A program made the position numbers and the translations under genes. Positions 1 through 8,548 of a DNA stretch of 50,352 nucleotides are shown one piece after another. The stretch lies in assembly GCA_905221125.1 (NCBI GenBank), contig CAJNBY010000015.1, positions 1-50,352 on the forward strand, in the 5' to 3' direction. The notes below the pieces were generated by a model. The model had not been told where the DNA came from, searched no databases, and was given only the letters and a program-made list of their open reading frames with translations. This DNA comes from a bacterium (lineage in GTDB: Bacteria > Bacillota > Bacilli > Lactobacillales > Streptococcaceae). Positions within the stretch are counted from its first letter, which is position 1, and each line of letters starts with the position of its first letter.

Positions 1-45
1 TACCGCCGTGAAAAGGCGGTGTCTTAACCCCTTGACCAACGGACC
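1..45 (-). tRNA. tRNA-Glu (UUC), partial
   Basis: The reverse complement begins GGTCCGTTGGTCAAGGGG and continues into a 5-bp CCGCC/GGCGG anticodon stem enclosing the loop TTTTCAC, whose anticodon is TTC. This is the standard bacterial tRNA-Glu pattern. The gene runs off the left edge, so the variable loop, T arm and 3' acceptor strand are not visible. It has its own strong promoter just upstream. Confidence 0.93.
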
Positions 46-70
46 AGAGTTGTTATTTTCAACTCTTACT

Positions 71-98
71 ATTATACCGACTTTTCAAACTTTGTCAA
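71..98 (-). promoter_or_regulatory. Promoter of tRNA-Glu
   Basis: On the minus strand a perfect -35 TTGACA (93-98) and a perfect -10 TATAAT (71-76) are separated by 16 bp. They lie directly upstream of the tRNA-Glu 5' end and just past the 3' end of the rRNA methyltransferase gene. Consensus boxes of this quality are typical of stable-RNA genes. Confidence 0.88.
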
Positions 99-106
99 CA
101 CCTTTT

Positions 107-1462
107 TTATATTTTTTTAATTAATTTTACAACTGCTTCCGTTCGAGCAGTGTGTGGGAACATATCGACCGACTGGATATAATGAAGATCATATACTTTT
201 ACTAAGCGCACTAGATCACGAGCCAAGGTCGAAACATTACAAGAAATATAAACCATTTTTTCTGGTACATAAGTAAGAATAGTATCTAATAACTTATCGT
301 CCAAACCTGTACGTGGTGGATCCACAATCAAAGCATCTGCTCGGTAGCCTTCCTTGTACCAGCGAGGAATAACCTCTTCTGCTGTTCCAGCTTCGTAATG
401 AGTATTATCAAATCCCATTCTTTTAGCATTTCGCTTGGCATCTTCAATGGCTTCTGGGATAATATCCATTCCTCTAAGTGTCTTTACTTTCTTTGCAAAG
501 GCAAATCCAATCGTACCAACTCCACAATAAGCATCAATTAAATGATCTTCTTTAGTAACATCCAGGGCTTTTACCGCTTCGCTATAGAGAACTTCTGTCT
601 GTTCTGGATTTAATTGATAGAAAGCGCGAGGAGATAGTGAAAATTCATAATCGAGCACACCTTCTTGAATACTCTCTTCTCCCCAAATAATCTCTGTCTT
701 TTCACCATAAATCTCACTGGTTTTAGCTGTATTTGTATTCACAGCTACTGTCACAACTTCTGGAAAATCTTTAACTAAGTCTTTTACTAATTGGGTTAAA
801 TTAAGCTGACGGTTTGTAACAATAATAATCTGAACCTGTCCGGTCTTTCTTGCTCGTCGGACCATAATAGTCCTAACACCTAGAACTTTTCTCTCATCAG
901 TGATTGGAATCTGGTGATAAGTAAGCAATTCTGCTAGGCGATTAGCAATCACTTGGGTTTCCTTATCTTGTACTAGGCAGTCTTTCAACTCTACCAAATA
1001 ATGAGAGTTTTGTGCATACAGACCTGCCTTGACCTGATTTTTAAATTTTCGAGTCTGAAATTGTAACTTAGCACGATAGTACTTGGGTTCCTGCATTCCA
1101 ATAGTTGGACGAATTTCATAGTTTTCATATCCTGCAGGGGCGAATTTTTTCAGTGCTTGGTGAAGTAGGTCCGTCTTGAACTCTAGCTGCTTATCATAAT
1201 GCAGGTGCATGATTTGGCAACCACCACATTCATTATAGATAGTACAAGCTGGCACAACACGGAACTTAGACTTCTTATTGACCTTCAGTAATTTTGCTTC
1301 AACAAAGTTGCGTTTAATTGAAGTAATCTGACAATAGATATCTTCACCTTTGAGTGCTCCAGGTACAAAAACTAACGTTTTTTGGTAAAAACCAATTCCC
1401 TCACCATTAATTCCCATGCGCTTGATTTTTAATGGTATTTTTTGTTTCACTTTCAGATTCAT
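107..1462 (-). CDS. 23S rRNA (uracil-C5)-methyltransferase, RumA/RlmCD family
   Basis: A class I SAM-dependent enzyme that methylates C5 of uracil in 23S rRNA. An N-terminal TRAM-like RNA-binding region (about residues 1-60) is followed by cysteines for a 4Fe-4S cluster ([10 protein letters not shown], near residue 73). Next come the SAM site ([11 protein letters not shown]) and the C-terminal catalytic motifs DPPRTGL and ISCN, whose cysteine makes the covalent link to uracil. At 451 aa it has normal length for the family. Streptococci carry two paralogues, so I do not assign the exact target U from sequence alone. The gene is divergent from recX. The start sits only 6 nt after a -10-like TAAGAT, so the mRNA may be leaderless. 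Confidence 0.9.
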   Translation of the reverse strand: MNLKVKQKIPLKIKRMGINGEGIGFYQKTLVFVPGALKGEDIYCQITSIKRNFVEAKLLKVNKKSKFRVVPACTIYNECGGCQIMHLHYDKQLEFKTDLLHQALKKFAPAGYENYEIRPTIGMQEPKYYRAKLQFQTRKFKNQVKAGLYAQNSHYLVELKDCLVQDKETQVIANRLAELLTYHQIPITDERKVLGVRTIMVRRARKTGQVQIIIVTNRQLNLTQLVKDLVKDFPEVVTVAVNTNTAKTSEIYGEKTEIIWGEESIQEGVLDYEFSLSPRAFYQLNPEQTEVLYSEAVKALDVTKEDHLIDAYCGVGTIGFAFAKKVKTLRGMDIIPEAIEDAKRNAKRMGFDNTHYEAGTAEEVIPRWYKEGYRADALIVDPPRTGLDDKLLDTILTYVPEKMVYISCNVSTLARDLVRLVKVYDLHYIQSVDMFPHTARTEAVVKLIKKI

Positions 1463-1499
1463 ACCCCTATCTTATCACATTTTGAGTTATAATAGAACT
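1463..1499. promoter_or_regulatory. Overlapping divergent promoters of rlmCD-like gene and recX
   Basis: The 37 bp between the two start codons carry a -10 in each direction. A TATAAT (1488-1493, plus strand) ends 6 nt before the recX ATG. On the minus strand a TGA-TAAGAT extended -10 ends 6 nt before the methyltransferase ATG. Transcription starting about 7 nt beyond each -10 would begin at or within a base of the ATG. I see no good -35 on either side. Confidence 0.6.
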
Positions 1500-2276
1500 A
1501 TGAAAATTACAAAACTTGAAAAGAAAAAAAGACTCTATCTGATAGAGCTTGATTATGGCGACAAATGCTACATTACTGAAGATACAATTGTTCGTTTTAT
1601 GTTATCGAGAGATAAGGTGATAAGCGAAGAGGAATTGAAGGAAATTCAGGACTTTGCCCAATTTTCTTATGGTAAGAATCTAGCCCTCTACCACTTATCC
1701 TTTAAAGCACGTACTGAAAAGGAGGTCAGAGAATATCTGAAAAAATACGATATTGATGAGAACATAATTTCTCAAGTCATTGCTAATCTTAAAGAAGATA
1801 AGTGGATTAATGATAGCCAGTACGCTTATGCTATCATCAATGCCAATCAACTTTCAGGAGACAAGGGGCCTTATGTACTGACTCAGAAATTAGCACAAAA
1901 AGGAATTTCAAAATCTACCATAGAAGAGATTCTGAAAGAATTTGATTTTTTGGAAGTTGCTCAACGTGTAGCTAATAAACTCTTGATAAAATATGAAGGA
2001 AAACTTCCAGCTCGTGCCTTGCAAGATAAGATTATCCAAAACTTAACCAACAAAGGATTCTCTTACTCTGATGCTAAAAGTGCCTTTGATGAGTTGGATA
2101 GTCAAGTTGACCAAGAAACGACTCAAGAACTCATCTTTAAGGAACTTGATAAGCAATATGCTAAGTATGCCCTAAAGTATGAAGGATACGAACTTAAACA
2201 GCGTTTAACTCAAGTTTTAGCACGAAAGGGCTACGATTTTTCGGATATAGCAAGCGCTCTCAGAGAATATCTTTAA
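1500..2276 (+). CDS. recX: Regulatory protein RecX
   Basis: RecX binds RecA filaments and modulates recombination. This is a small helical protein of 258 aa, the longer Firmicutes form, made of repeated three-helix units; segments such as [17 protein letters not shown] and [13 protein letters not shown] turns recur. I chose the ATG at 1500 (MKITKLEKK) rather than the in-frame ATG at 1416. The upstream 28 codons overlap the divergent methyltransferase gene, do not look like RecX, and lie upstream of the apparent -10 at 1488. There is no Shine-Dalgarno sequence, consistent with a leaderless message. The nearest downstream gene, a DUF402 protein, has its own promoter. Confidence 0.92.
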   Translation: MKITKLEKKKRLYLIELDYGDKCYITEDTIVRFMLSRDKVISEEELKEIQDFAQFSYGKNLALYHLSFKARTEKEVREYLKKYDIDENIISQVIANLKEDKWINDSQYAYAIINANQLSGDKGPYVLTQKLAQKGISKSTIEEILKEFDFLEVAQRVANKLLIKYEGKLPARALQDKIIQNLTNKGFSYSDAKSAFDELDSQVDQETTQELIFKELDKQYAKYALKYEGYELKQRLTQVLARKGYDFSDIASALREYL

Positions 2277-2314
2277 TATTTTCATGTAAAATTCACAGAT
2301 TTTAGTCAATTTTA

Positions 2315-2323
2315 TGGTACAAT
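2315..2323 (+). promoter_or_regulatory. Extended -10 of DUF402 gene
   Basis: TGG-TACAAT forms an extended -10 element 41 bp upstream of the DUF402 start codon. No convincing -35 hexamer is visible, as is common for extended -10 promoters. Confidence 0.55.
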
Positions 2324-2364
2324 AGTAAACGATAAACTTATAAATTGTAGAAAGTTGGTTAGTT

Positions 2365-2898
2365 ATGAAGCTTCCAAAAGAAGGCGACTTTATTACAATT
2401 CAAAGTTATAAGCATGATGGGAGTCTCCACCGAACTTGGCGGGACACCATGGTACTAAAAACAACAGAAAACGCCATTATTGGTGTCAACGATCATACAC
2501 TGGTTACCGAAAGTGATGGTCGTCGTTGGGTCACTCGAGAACCGGCTATTGTTTACTTTCACAAGAAATATTGGTTTAATATCATTGCCATGATTCGCGA
2601 TAATGGAATTTCCTACTATTGCAATATGGCTAGCCCCTACTATCTGGATGAAGAAGCACTGAAGTATATTGATTACGATTTAGATGTTAAAATTTTTACA
2701 GATGGGGAAAAACGTCTCTTGGACGTTGAGGAGTATGAGCGTCACAAACGCAAAATGAATTATTCTGATGATTTGGACTATATTTTAAAAGAACATGTCA
2801 AAATTCTTGTTGATTGGATTAACAATGGACGTGGTCCTTTCTCAGAAGCCTATGTAAACATTTGGTACAAGCGCTATGTAGAACTAAAGAATCGGTAA
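2365..2898 (+). CDS. DUF402 family nucleoside tri-/diphosphate phosphatase
   Basis: This 177-aa protein belongs to the DUF402 (FomD-like) family. The Staphylococcus aureus member hydrolyses nucleoside tri- and diphosphates to monophosphates. Family hallmarks visible here are a basic N-terminal half with [11 protein letters not shown], the strand region [18 protein letters not shown], and an acidic metal-binding region with [20 protein letters not shown]. It is full length for the family. It is monocistronic, with its own extended -10 promoter and a terminator straight after the stop. The physiological substrate in streptococci is not shown by the sequence. Confidence 0.85.
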   Translation: MKLPKEGDFITIQSYKHDGSLHRTWRDTMVLKTTENAIIGVNDHTLVTESDGRRWVTREPAIVYFHKKYWFNIIAMIRDNGISYYCNMASPYYLDEEALKYIDYDLDVKIFTDGEKRLLDVEEYERHKRKMNYSDDLDYILKEHVKILVDWINNGRGPFSEAYVNIWYKRYVELKNR

Positions 2899-2908
2899 AG
2901 TTGTCAAA

Positions 2909-2933
2909 CTAGGGTGAGAGCCCTGGTTTTTTT
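2909..2933 (+). terminator. Terminator of DUF402 gene
   Basis: Stem CTAGGG / CCCTGG (one G-T pair) with the loop TGAGAG, followed by a run of T. It starts 10 bp after the DUF402 stop codon. Confidence 0.75.
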
Positions 2934-2944
2934 ATTTGAAAAAC

Positions 2945-2960
2945 CCAGCTTTTCAGCTGG
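2945..2960 (-). terminator. Terminator of queH
   Basis: Perfect 6-bp stem CCAGCT / AGCTGG with a 4-nt loop, followed on the minus strand by a T-rich tract. It lies 8 bp beyond the queH stop codon and converges with the DUF402 terminator. Confidence 0.75.
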
Positions 2961-2968
2961 ATTAATTT

Positions 2969-3736
2969 CTATATATCTAATTTCGTAACAGTAAATTTGA
3001 TGTGGGAATAGTCTTTTTCAACATCCTTATCCAGTAAGAAAGCTGTGGCGTCCTTCTTGACCTGAACCAAGTCAATATTCTGCGCTTGGGCTGCATAGAC
3101 GCATCCACAATAACATTGACGATAGATGTCATACTCATCACACATCTCTACTGAACGTTTGTAGCCTTGATTTTTCTTGAAATCGCTTGGAAGATAGTGG
3201 GTCGTATAAATCTTTTGCACATCGATTCCGATGCTGTTGATGGTTTGAGAATTCTTATGAGGACTGATGGTTAAAGCCGAACCGAAATAGTCAAAGCCTA
3301 AATCCATAGCCACTTGCGCTGTTTTATCCAGACGGTAGTCAAAGCAAACCTTGCAACGGTCACCACCTTCAGGCTCTTCCTCCAATCCTCGGACCAATTT
3401 ACGGTATTCATTGGGTTCATAAGGCGCTTCTAGGTACTGAACCGTATTTCCTGTCCTCTCATTGAAATCACTGACAAATTTCTTGGTAACATAAGCCCGC
3501 TTATGGTATTCTGCCTTGGGATGGATATTAGAATTGGCAAAATAGATGGTCACATCTGCATACTTGGTCAGGTATTCTAGAGTATAGGTACTGCAAGGGG
3601 CGCAGCAAACATGCATGAGAATAGTTGGACGTTGCTCATTTTTCTCCCATACTTGTACCATTTTCTGCATGACACGGTCATAATTAATCTTCTGATTGGG
3701 GTTCATCTTGCTCAGAATTTCTTCTACATCGATCAT
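2969..3736 (-). CDS. queH: Epoxyqueuosine reductase QueH (DUF208)
   Basis: QueH catalyses the last step of queuosine synthesis in tRNA, reducing epoxyqueuosine to queuosine; it is the cobalamin-independent alternative to QueG. The 255-aa protein shows the DUF208 cysteine signature: HVCCAPC near residue 43, RCKVCF near residue 127, and a C-terminal QCYCGC. These cysteines bind the 4Fe-4S cluster and the second metal. RBS AAGGAG lies 5-8 nt before the ATG. The gene is monocistronic and faces the DUF402 gene tail-to-tail. Assignment rests on the cysteine pattern and full length. Confidence 0.93.
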   Translation of the reverse strand: MIDVEEILSKMNPNQKINYDRVMQKMVQVWEKNEQRPTILMHVCCAPCSTYTLEYLTKYADVTIYFANSNIHPKAEYHKRAYVTKKFVSDFNERTGNTVQYLEAPYEPNEYRKLVRGLEEEPEGGDRCKVCFDYRLDKTAQVAMDLGFDYFGSALTISPHKNSQTINSIGIDVQKIYTTHYLPSDFKKNQGYKRSVEMCDEYDIYRQCYCGCVYAAQAQNIDLVQVKKDATAFLLDKDVEKDYSHIKFTVTKLDI

Positions 3737-3811
3737 GTTCTTCTCCTTTTTCTAGTCTTATTTTATCATATAAGTTAGGAGAGCTCAAATCTATTTTGAA
3801 GAGAAAACCAT

Positions 3812-3840
3812 AAAAGGAGGGAATACGCATCCCTCCTTTT
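3812..3840 (-). terminator. Terminator of groESL
   Basis: Perfect 11-bp inverted repeat AAAAGGAGGGA / TCCCTCCTTTT with a 7-nt loop, immediately downstream of the groEL stop. It would also work in the other direction, but no plus-strand gene precedes it. Confidence 0.85.
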
Positions 3841-3847
3841 AGAGTTT

Positions 3848-5485
<1,638 letters not shown>

Positions 5486-5770
5486 CTATTCTTCAATAAT
5501 AGCTAAGATGTTAGCTTCGCCAACGATGATGTACTTTTCATCGCCGTCTTTGACATCGAGACCTGCGTGAGCTTCAACTAAGACACGGTCGCCAGGCTTA
5601 ACGCTTGGAGCTACCAAATCACCGTTCAAGGTACGAACTCCTTGTCCAGTAGCTACAACTTGGGCTGTTTTTGTTTTTTCTTGGGCTGAACCTGCGAGGA
5701 CAAAACCTCCAACAGTTTGTTCTTTTTCTTCGATTTTCAAGACCACACGGTCTCCTAATGGTTTCAACAT
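5486..5770 (-). CDS. groES: Co-chaperonin GroES (Hsp10)
   Basis: The 94-aa lid of the GroEL cage. It starts with [18 protein letters not shown], followed by the mobile loop region ([18 protein letters not shown]), and ends in [10 protein letters not shown]; all are typical of GroES. RBS GGAGGAAA precedes the ATG. It is the first gene of the groESL operon; the CIRCE operator lies about 30 bp upstream. Confidence 0.98.
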   Translation of the reverse strand: MLKPLGDRVVLKIEEKEQTVGGFVLAGSAQEKTKTAQVVATGQGVRTLNGDLVAPSVKPGDRVLVEAHAGLDVKDGDEKYIIVGEANILAIIEE

Positions 5771-5800
5771 CTGATTTCCTCCATGATGAGATAGATACTA

Positions 5801-5827
5801 TTAGCACTCTTTATATCCGAGTGCTAA
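5801..5827 (-). promoter_or_regulatory. CIRCE operator (HrcA site) of groESL
   Basis: A perfect CIRCE inverted repeat: TTAGCACTC, nine bases, GAGTGCTAA. It sits between the -10 and the groES start, where HrcA binding blocks transcription at normal temperature. The gene for HrcA is at 48593-49627 in this same window. Confidence 0.97.
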
Positions 5828-5838
5828 TTCATAGTTCT

Positions 5839-5867
5839 ATTGTATCACTTGGTCAGAAATAGTCAAG
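5839..5867 (-). promoter_or_regulatory. groESL promoter with overlapping CtsR-like box
   Basis: On the minus strand a -35 TTGACT (5861-5866) and a -10 TACAAT (5839-5844) are 16 bp apart. On the plus strand 5851-5867 reads GGTCAGAAATAGTCAAG. This matches the CtsR heptad repeat (RGTCAAA-N3-RGTCAAA) except for one base per half, and it covers the -35. Dual CtsR and HrcA control of groE is established in pneumococcus and related streptococci. Confidence 0.75.
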
Positions 5868-5892
5868 AAAAAAGTCTGACTTTGGCAAGATA

Positions 5893-5920
5893 AAAAAGCC
5901 TGAGACCAACTCAGACTTTT
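5893..5920 (-). terminator. Terminator of ssbB
   Basis: Imperfect stem AAGTCTGA / TCAGGCTT with a central loop, followed on the minus strand by six T. It starts a few bases after the ssbB stop codon. Confidence 0.75.
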
Positions 5921-5926
5921 CAATGC

Positions 5927-6322
5927 TTAAAATGGCAATTCTTCCTCTTCCAAGACTAGGTCTGCCAAGTCTTGCCCTGCGTTGTTTTCACGCATAGCAC
6001 GTTGGGCACGACTTTCCAAGAGTTGGAATCCTGTAACAAGTACCTCGGTCACATAGTTCATCTGGCCATTTTTCTCGAAGCGACGGGTACGCAATTCTCC
6101 ATCAACGGAAATGAGACTACCTTTGGTTGCGTAGCTGGCCAAGGTTTCTGCTAGTCTGCCCCATAGGACAATATTAACAAAATCAGCTTCGCGTTCACCA
6201 TTTTGGTCTTTGTAACGACGGTTCACAGCGATAGTTGCTCGCGCTACCGACTTGTCATTGTTGGTTTTGTGCAATTCCGGTGTAGACGTTAAGCGTCCGA
6301 TTAAGATAACTTTATTATACAT
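5927..6322 (-). CDS. ssbB: Competence-induced single-stranded DNA-binding protein SsbB
   Basis: The 131-aa short SSB paralogue of streptococci. It protects incoming single strands during natural transformation. An OB-fold occupies residues 1-105 (MYNKVILIGRLTSTPEL, then DFVNIVLWGRLAETL). After a very short linker it ends EEELPF, the acidic tip that docks partner proteins. The length and near-identity to pneumococcal SsbB separate it from the longer housekeeping SsbA. RBS AGGAGG precedes the ATG. The ComX box TACGAATA lies 22 bp upstream, so expression should follow competence. Confidence 0.96.
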   Translation of the reverse strand: MYNKVILIGRLTSTPELHKTNNDKSVARATIAVNRRYKDQNGEREADFVNIVLWGRLAETLASYATKGSLISVDGELRTRRFEKNGQMNYVTEVLVTGFQLLESRAQRAMRENNAGQDLADLVLEEEELPF

Positions 6323-6343
6323 ATTTTCTTCCTCCTACTTATC

Positions 6344-6351
6344 TATTCGTA
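6344..6351 (-). promoter_or_regulatory. ComX (SigX) box of ssbB
   Basis: TACGAATA on the minus strand, an exact match to the cin-box/com-box recognised by the alternative sigma factor ComX. A T-rich stretch lies upstream; it is also the U-tract of the preceding terminator. Confidence 0.95.
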
Positions 6352-6361
6352 GGAAATCAAA

Positions 6362-6387
6362 AAAAGTTACAGAAATTTGTAACTTTT
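6362..6387 (-). terminator. Terminator of the DUF4651-trx-ytpR-SDR operon
   Basis: Perfect 10-bp stem AAAAGTTACA / TGTAACTTTT with a 6-nt loop and a T-tract on the minus strand. It lies between the SDR stop codon and the ssbB ComX box, insulating ssbB from read-through. Confidence 0.85.
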
Positions 6388-6399
6388 CGAGAAAATTTT

Positions 6400-7161
6400 T
6401 TATTTTTTATGAACCATGAAACCTGTTGCCTGTTGATTGGCCATAATGGTCATATCTGTAATCTGCACACGACGAGGTTGACTGGCCACATAAACCACTG
6501 TGTCTGCAATATCCTGAGCTTGCAAGGCTTCGATTCCCTGATAGACCGCCTCAGCTCGCTCTTTGTCTCCATGAAAACGTACGGTTGAGAAATCTGTTTC
6601 GACAATTCCAGGCTGAATGGTTGTCACCTTGATATCCGTTGCAATGGTATCAATTCGCAGACCATCCGAAAAGGTTTTAACCGCAGCCTTGGTAGCTGAA
6701 TAGACAGCTGCACCTGCATAGGCATAGATTCCTGCGGTTGACCCCATGTTGATAATATGCCCCTGATTAGCTTTTACCATTGCTGGCAAGAAACAGCGAG
6801 TAACCGCCATCAGACCCTTGACATTGGTATCCAACATGGTCAGCATATCCAACTCTTCATAGTCCTGATAGGGAGCCAAGCCTAGAGCCAGTCCGGCGTT
6901 ATTGACCAAGATATCAATCTGCCCTATCGCTTCTAGAATATCGGAGCAGACAGTCTTCACCATAGTCATATCTGTCACATCTAATGGAAAGGTCCAAACT
7001 GTTTGATTTGGATAGGTTGCTGCAAACTCTGACTTGAGGGTTTCTAGTCTGGCTGTCCGTCGCCCTGTTAGAACGACATTCTCCCCCTGCTCCAGATAAG
7101 CACGCGCAATAGCTTCACCGATTCCTGAGGTCGCTCCTGTAATTACTACATTTTTTGCCAT
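6400..7161 (-). CDS. SDR family NAD(P)-dependent oxidoreductase
   Basis: A classical short-chain dehydrogenase of 253 aa. It has the Rossmann cofactor motif TGATSGIG at residues 8-15, the structural NNAG near residue 87, a catalytic Ser in INMGSTAGIYAY, and the YSATK catalytic Tyr-Lys pair near residues 154-158. It resembles the YdfG type, which oxidises 3-hydroxy acids, but the substrate cannot be read from sequence. It is the last gene of a four-gene operon (42 bp after ytpR) and is followed by a strong terminator. Confidence 0.88.
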   Translation of the reverse strand: MAKNVVITGATSGIGEAIARAYLEQGENVVLTGRRTARLETLKSEFAATYPNQTVWTFPLDVTDMTMVKTVCSDILEAIGQIDILVNNAGLALGLAPYQDYEELDMLTMLDTNVKGLMAVTRCFLPAMVKANQGHIINMGSTAGIYAYAGAAVYSATKAAVKTFSDGLRIDTIATDIKVTTIQPGIVETDFSTVRFHGDKERAEAVYQGIEALQAQDIADTVVYVASQPRRVQITDMTIMANQQATGFMVHKK

Positions 7162-7202
7162 CTTATTTCCTTCTAGCTGGTCTATCAGATATTAACAACT
7201 TC

Positions 7203-7829
7203 TTAGGCAGTCCAGTGTTTCGCTGGATCAAATGGAGTTCCAACAACTTGGTCTTCTGATAATTCAATAATACCACGTTTTTGCGGAGCATTTGGCAGAT
7301 GCAATTCACGAGGACTACACATCATGCCAAAACTCTTTTCGCCACGAAGCTCGCCTGGGAAAATGAGATTGCCTTTTGGCATCATAGCTCCAGGAAGAGC
7401 TACAATGGTTTTCAACCCAACACGCGCATTAGGAGCCCCTGCAACGATTTGCACTGTCTTGTCACTTGCGACTGCAACTTGGCAAATGTTGAGGTGGTCA
7501 CTATCAGGATGGGCTACCATCTCGACAATTTCACCAACAACAAACTTAGGTTCCTTGTCATTGACAATTTCTTCTGTAAAACCTTCCACCTGCAATTCTT
7601 GGTTCAAACGAGCGACTTGCTCATCTGTCAAAAAGACTTGACCGCGCTCTGCAATTTCAAAGAAACTTGAAACTTCGAAAATATTCCAAGCCACTGTTTC
7701 CCCATTATCTTTAAGGAAAACACGGGCTACCTTGCCTTTGCGCTCCACATCCAACTTAGCATCTCCGCTATTTTTCACGATGACCATAAGGACATCACCG
7801 ACATGTTCTTTGTTATATGTAAAAATCAT
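7203..7829 (-). CDS. ytpR: YtpR family tRNA-binding protein
   Basis: A 208-aa protein with a C-terminal tRNA-binding (EMAP/Trbp111-like OB) domain from about residue 95: VGEIVEMVAHPDSDHLNICQV, then VAGAPNARVGLKTIVALPGA and GMMCSPREL. The same domain forms the N-terminal extension of PheRS beta. The N-terminal half is the YtpR-specific region. It probably binds tRNA, but its role is unresolved. It lies 15 bp downstream of the thioredoxin-like gene in one operon. Confidence 0.9.
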   Translation of the reverse strand: MIFTYNKEHVGDVLMVIVKNSGDAKLDVERKGKVARVFLKDNGETVAWNIFEVSSFFEIAERGQVFLTDEQVARLNQELQVEGFTEEIVNDKEPKFVVGEIVEMVAHPDSDHLNICQVAVASDKTVQIVAGAPNARVGLKTIVALPGAMMPKGNLIFPGELRGEKSFGMMCSPRELHLPNAPQKRGIIELSEDQVVGTPFDPAKHWTA

Positions 7830-7844
7830 TGTTTCCTTTTTCTC

Positions 7845-8162
7845 CTATTTCAATCCTGCTAAAAAGTCGTTAATTTGTTGCTTGCTTTTACGGTCGCGGT
7901 TAACAAAACGGCCAATTTCCTTGTCCTTTTCTAGAACAACAAGGCTAGGGATTCCATAAACATCCCAAAGTTTGGCCAAATCCATATACTGGTCTCGGTC
8001 CACACGAATAAAGGTGAACTCTGGATTGGTCTCCTCAATTTCTGGCAAGGCAGGATAGATATAACGACAATCGCCACACCAGTCCGCCACAAAAAGAAAG
8101 ACCTTCTTGCCATCTTTTTCTACTAAAGATGCTAATTCTTCTAAACTTGCTGGTTGTATCAT
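7845..8162 (-). CDS. Thioredoxin family protein (WCGDC active site)
   Basis: A 105-aa cytosolic thioredoxin-fold protein. The redox centre is ADWCGDC near residues 26-32, in place of the canonical WCGPC. The proline facing the active site is present in VYGIPSLVV. No signal peptide is visible. The CGDC dipeptide differs from housekeeping TrxA and suggests a dedicated reductant role, but the partner is unknown. Its start overlaps the DUF4651 stop by 4 bp (ATGA), indicating translational coupling. Confidence 0.9.
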   Translation of the reverse strand: MIQPASLEELASLVEKDGKKVFLFVADWCGDCRYIYPALPEIEETNPEFTFIRVDRDQYMDLAKLWDVYGIPSLVVLEKDKEIGRFVNRDRKSKQQINDFLAGLK

Positions 8163-8449
8163 AAGACTTCCTCCTCATAGACTAGGTCTTCATTTTCATA
8201 GACAAAGGTAAAATGACGGCCATCCTCAAAAATGACGCCACCAACCAAGCTCTCTAGACTGCTTTCATAGACTTGAACATAGAGGGTCGCAATTTCCCCC
8301 ATGTTTGAAAAATAGTCTCGCACAATCGCTGTCAACTCTTCCTGAGTCTTCATGAGCTTGCGGTCATCTGCAACTTTCTTAGTAGCAAGGGCAAGGCTTC
8401 CAATACCAAGCAGAGCCAAGCCTGCCATCCACATTTTTTTAGCTTTCAT
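8159..8449 (-). CDS. DUF4651 domain-containing small membrane-anchored protein
   Basis: A 96-aa protein with one N-terminal membrane segment (about residues 5-24, MWMAGLALLGIGSLALA) and a soluble C-terminal domain, DUF4651, containing VYESSLESLVGGVIFEDGR. Function unknown. I prefer the ATG at 8449 (MKAKKMW) over the in-frame ATG 9 bp upstream. An extended -10 TGT-TAAAAT ends 7 nt before it, with TTGTCC 17 bp further upstream, which would make the mRNA begin at this ATG. There is no Shine-Dalgarno sequence. First gene of the DUF4651-trx-ytpR-SDR operon. Confidence 0.82.
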   Translation of the reverse strand: MKAKKMWMAGLALLGIGSLALATKKVADDRKLMKTQEELTAIVRDYFSNMGEIATLYVQVYESSLESLVGGVIFEDGRHFTFVYENEDLVYEEEVL

Positions 8450-8513
8450 ACCATTCATTTTAACACAAAAAACGCTTCAGGACAAATGAGGAAGCAGCAG
8501 AAAAGCAAGTAAA

Positions 8514-8541
8514 AAGTCCCTTCCTTAAAGGAAAAGGACTT
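8514..8541 (-). terminator. Terminator of choline-binding protein gene
   Basis: Long hairpin with outer stem AAGTCC / GGACTT and inner CCTT / AAGG pairs, followed by a T-tract on the minus strand. It begins 8 bp after the stop codon. Confidence 0.85.
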
Positions 8542-8548
8542 CTTATTC

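Noticed and set aside
1416..1499. N-terminal 28-codon extension of recX
   Set aside because: It overlaps the divergent methyltransferase gene, is hydrophobic unlike RecX, and lies upstream of the likely -10.
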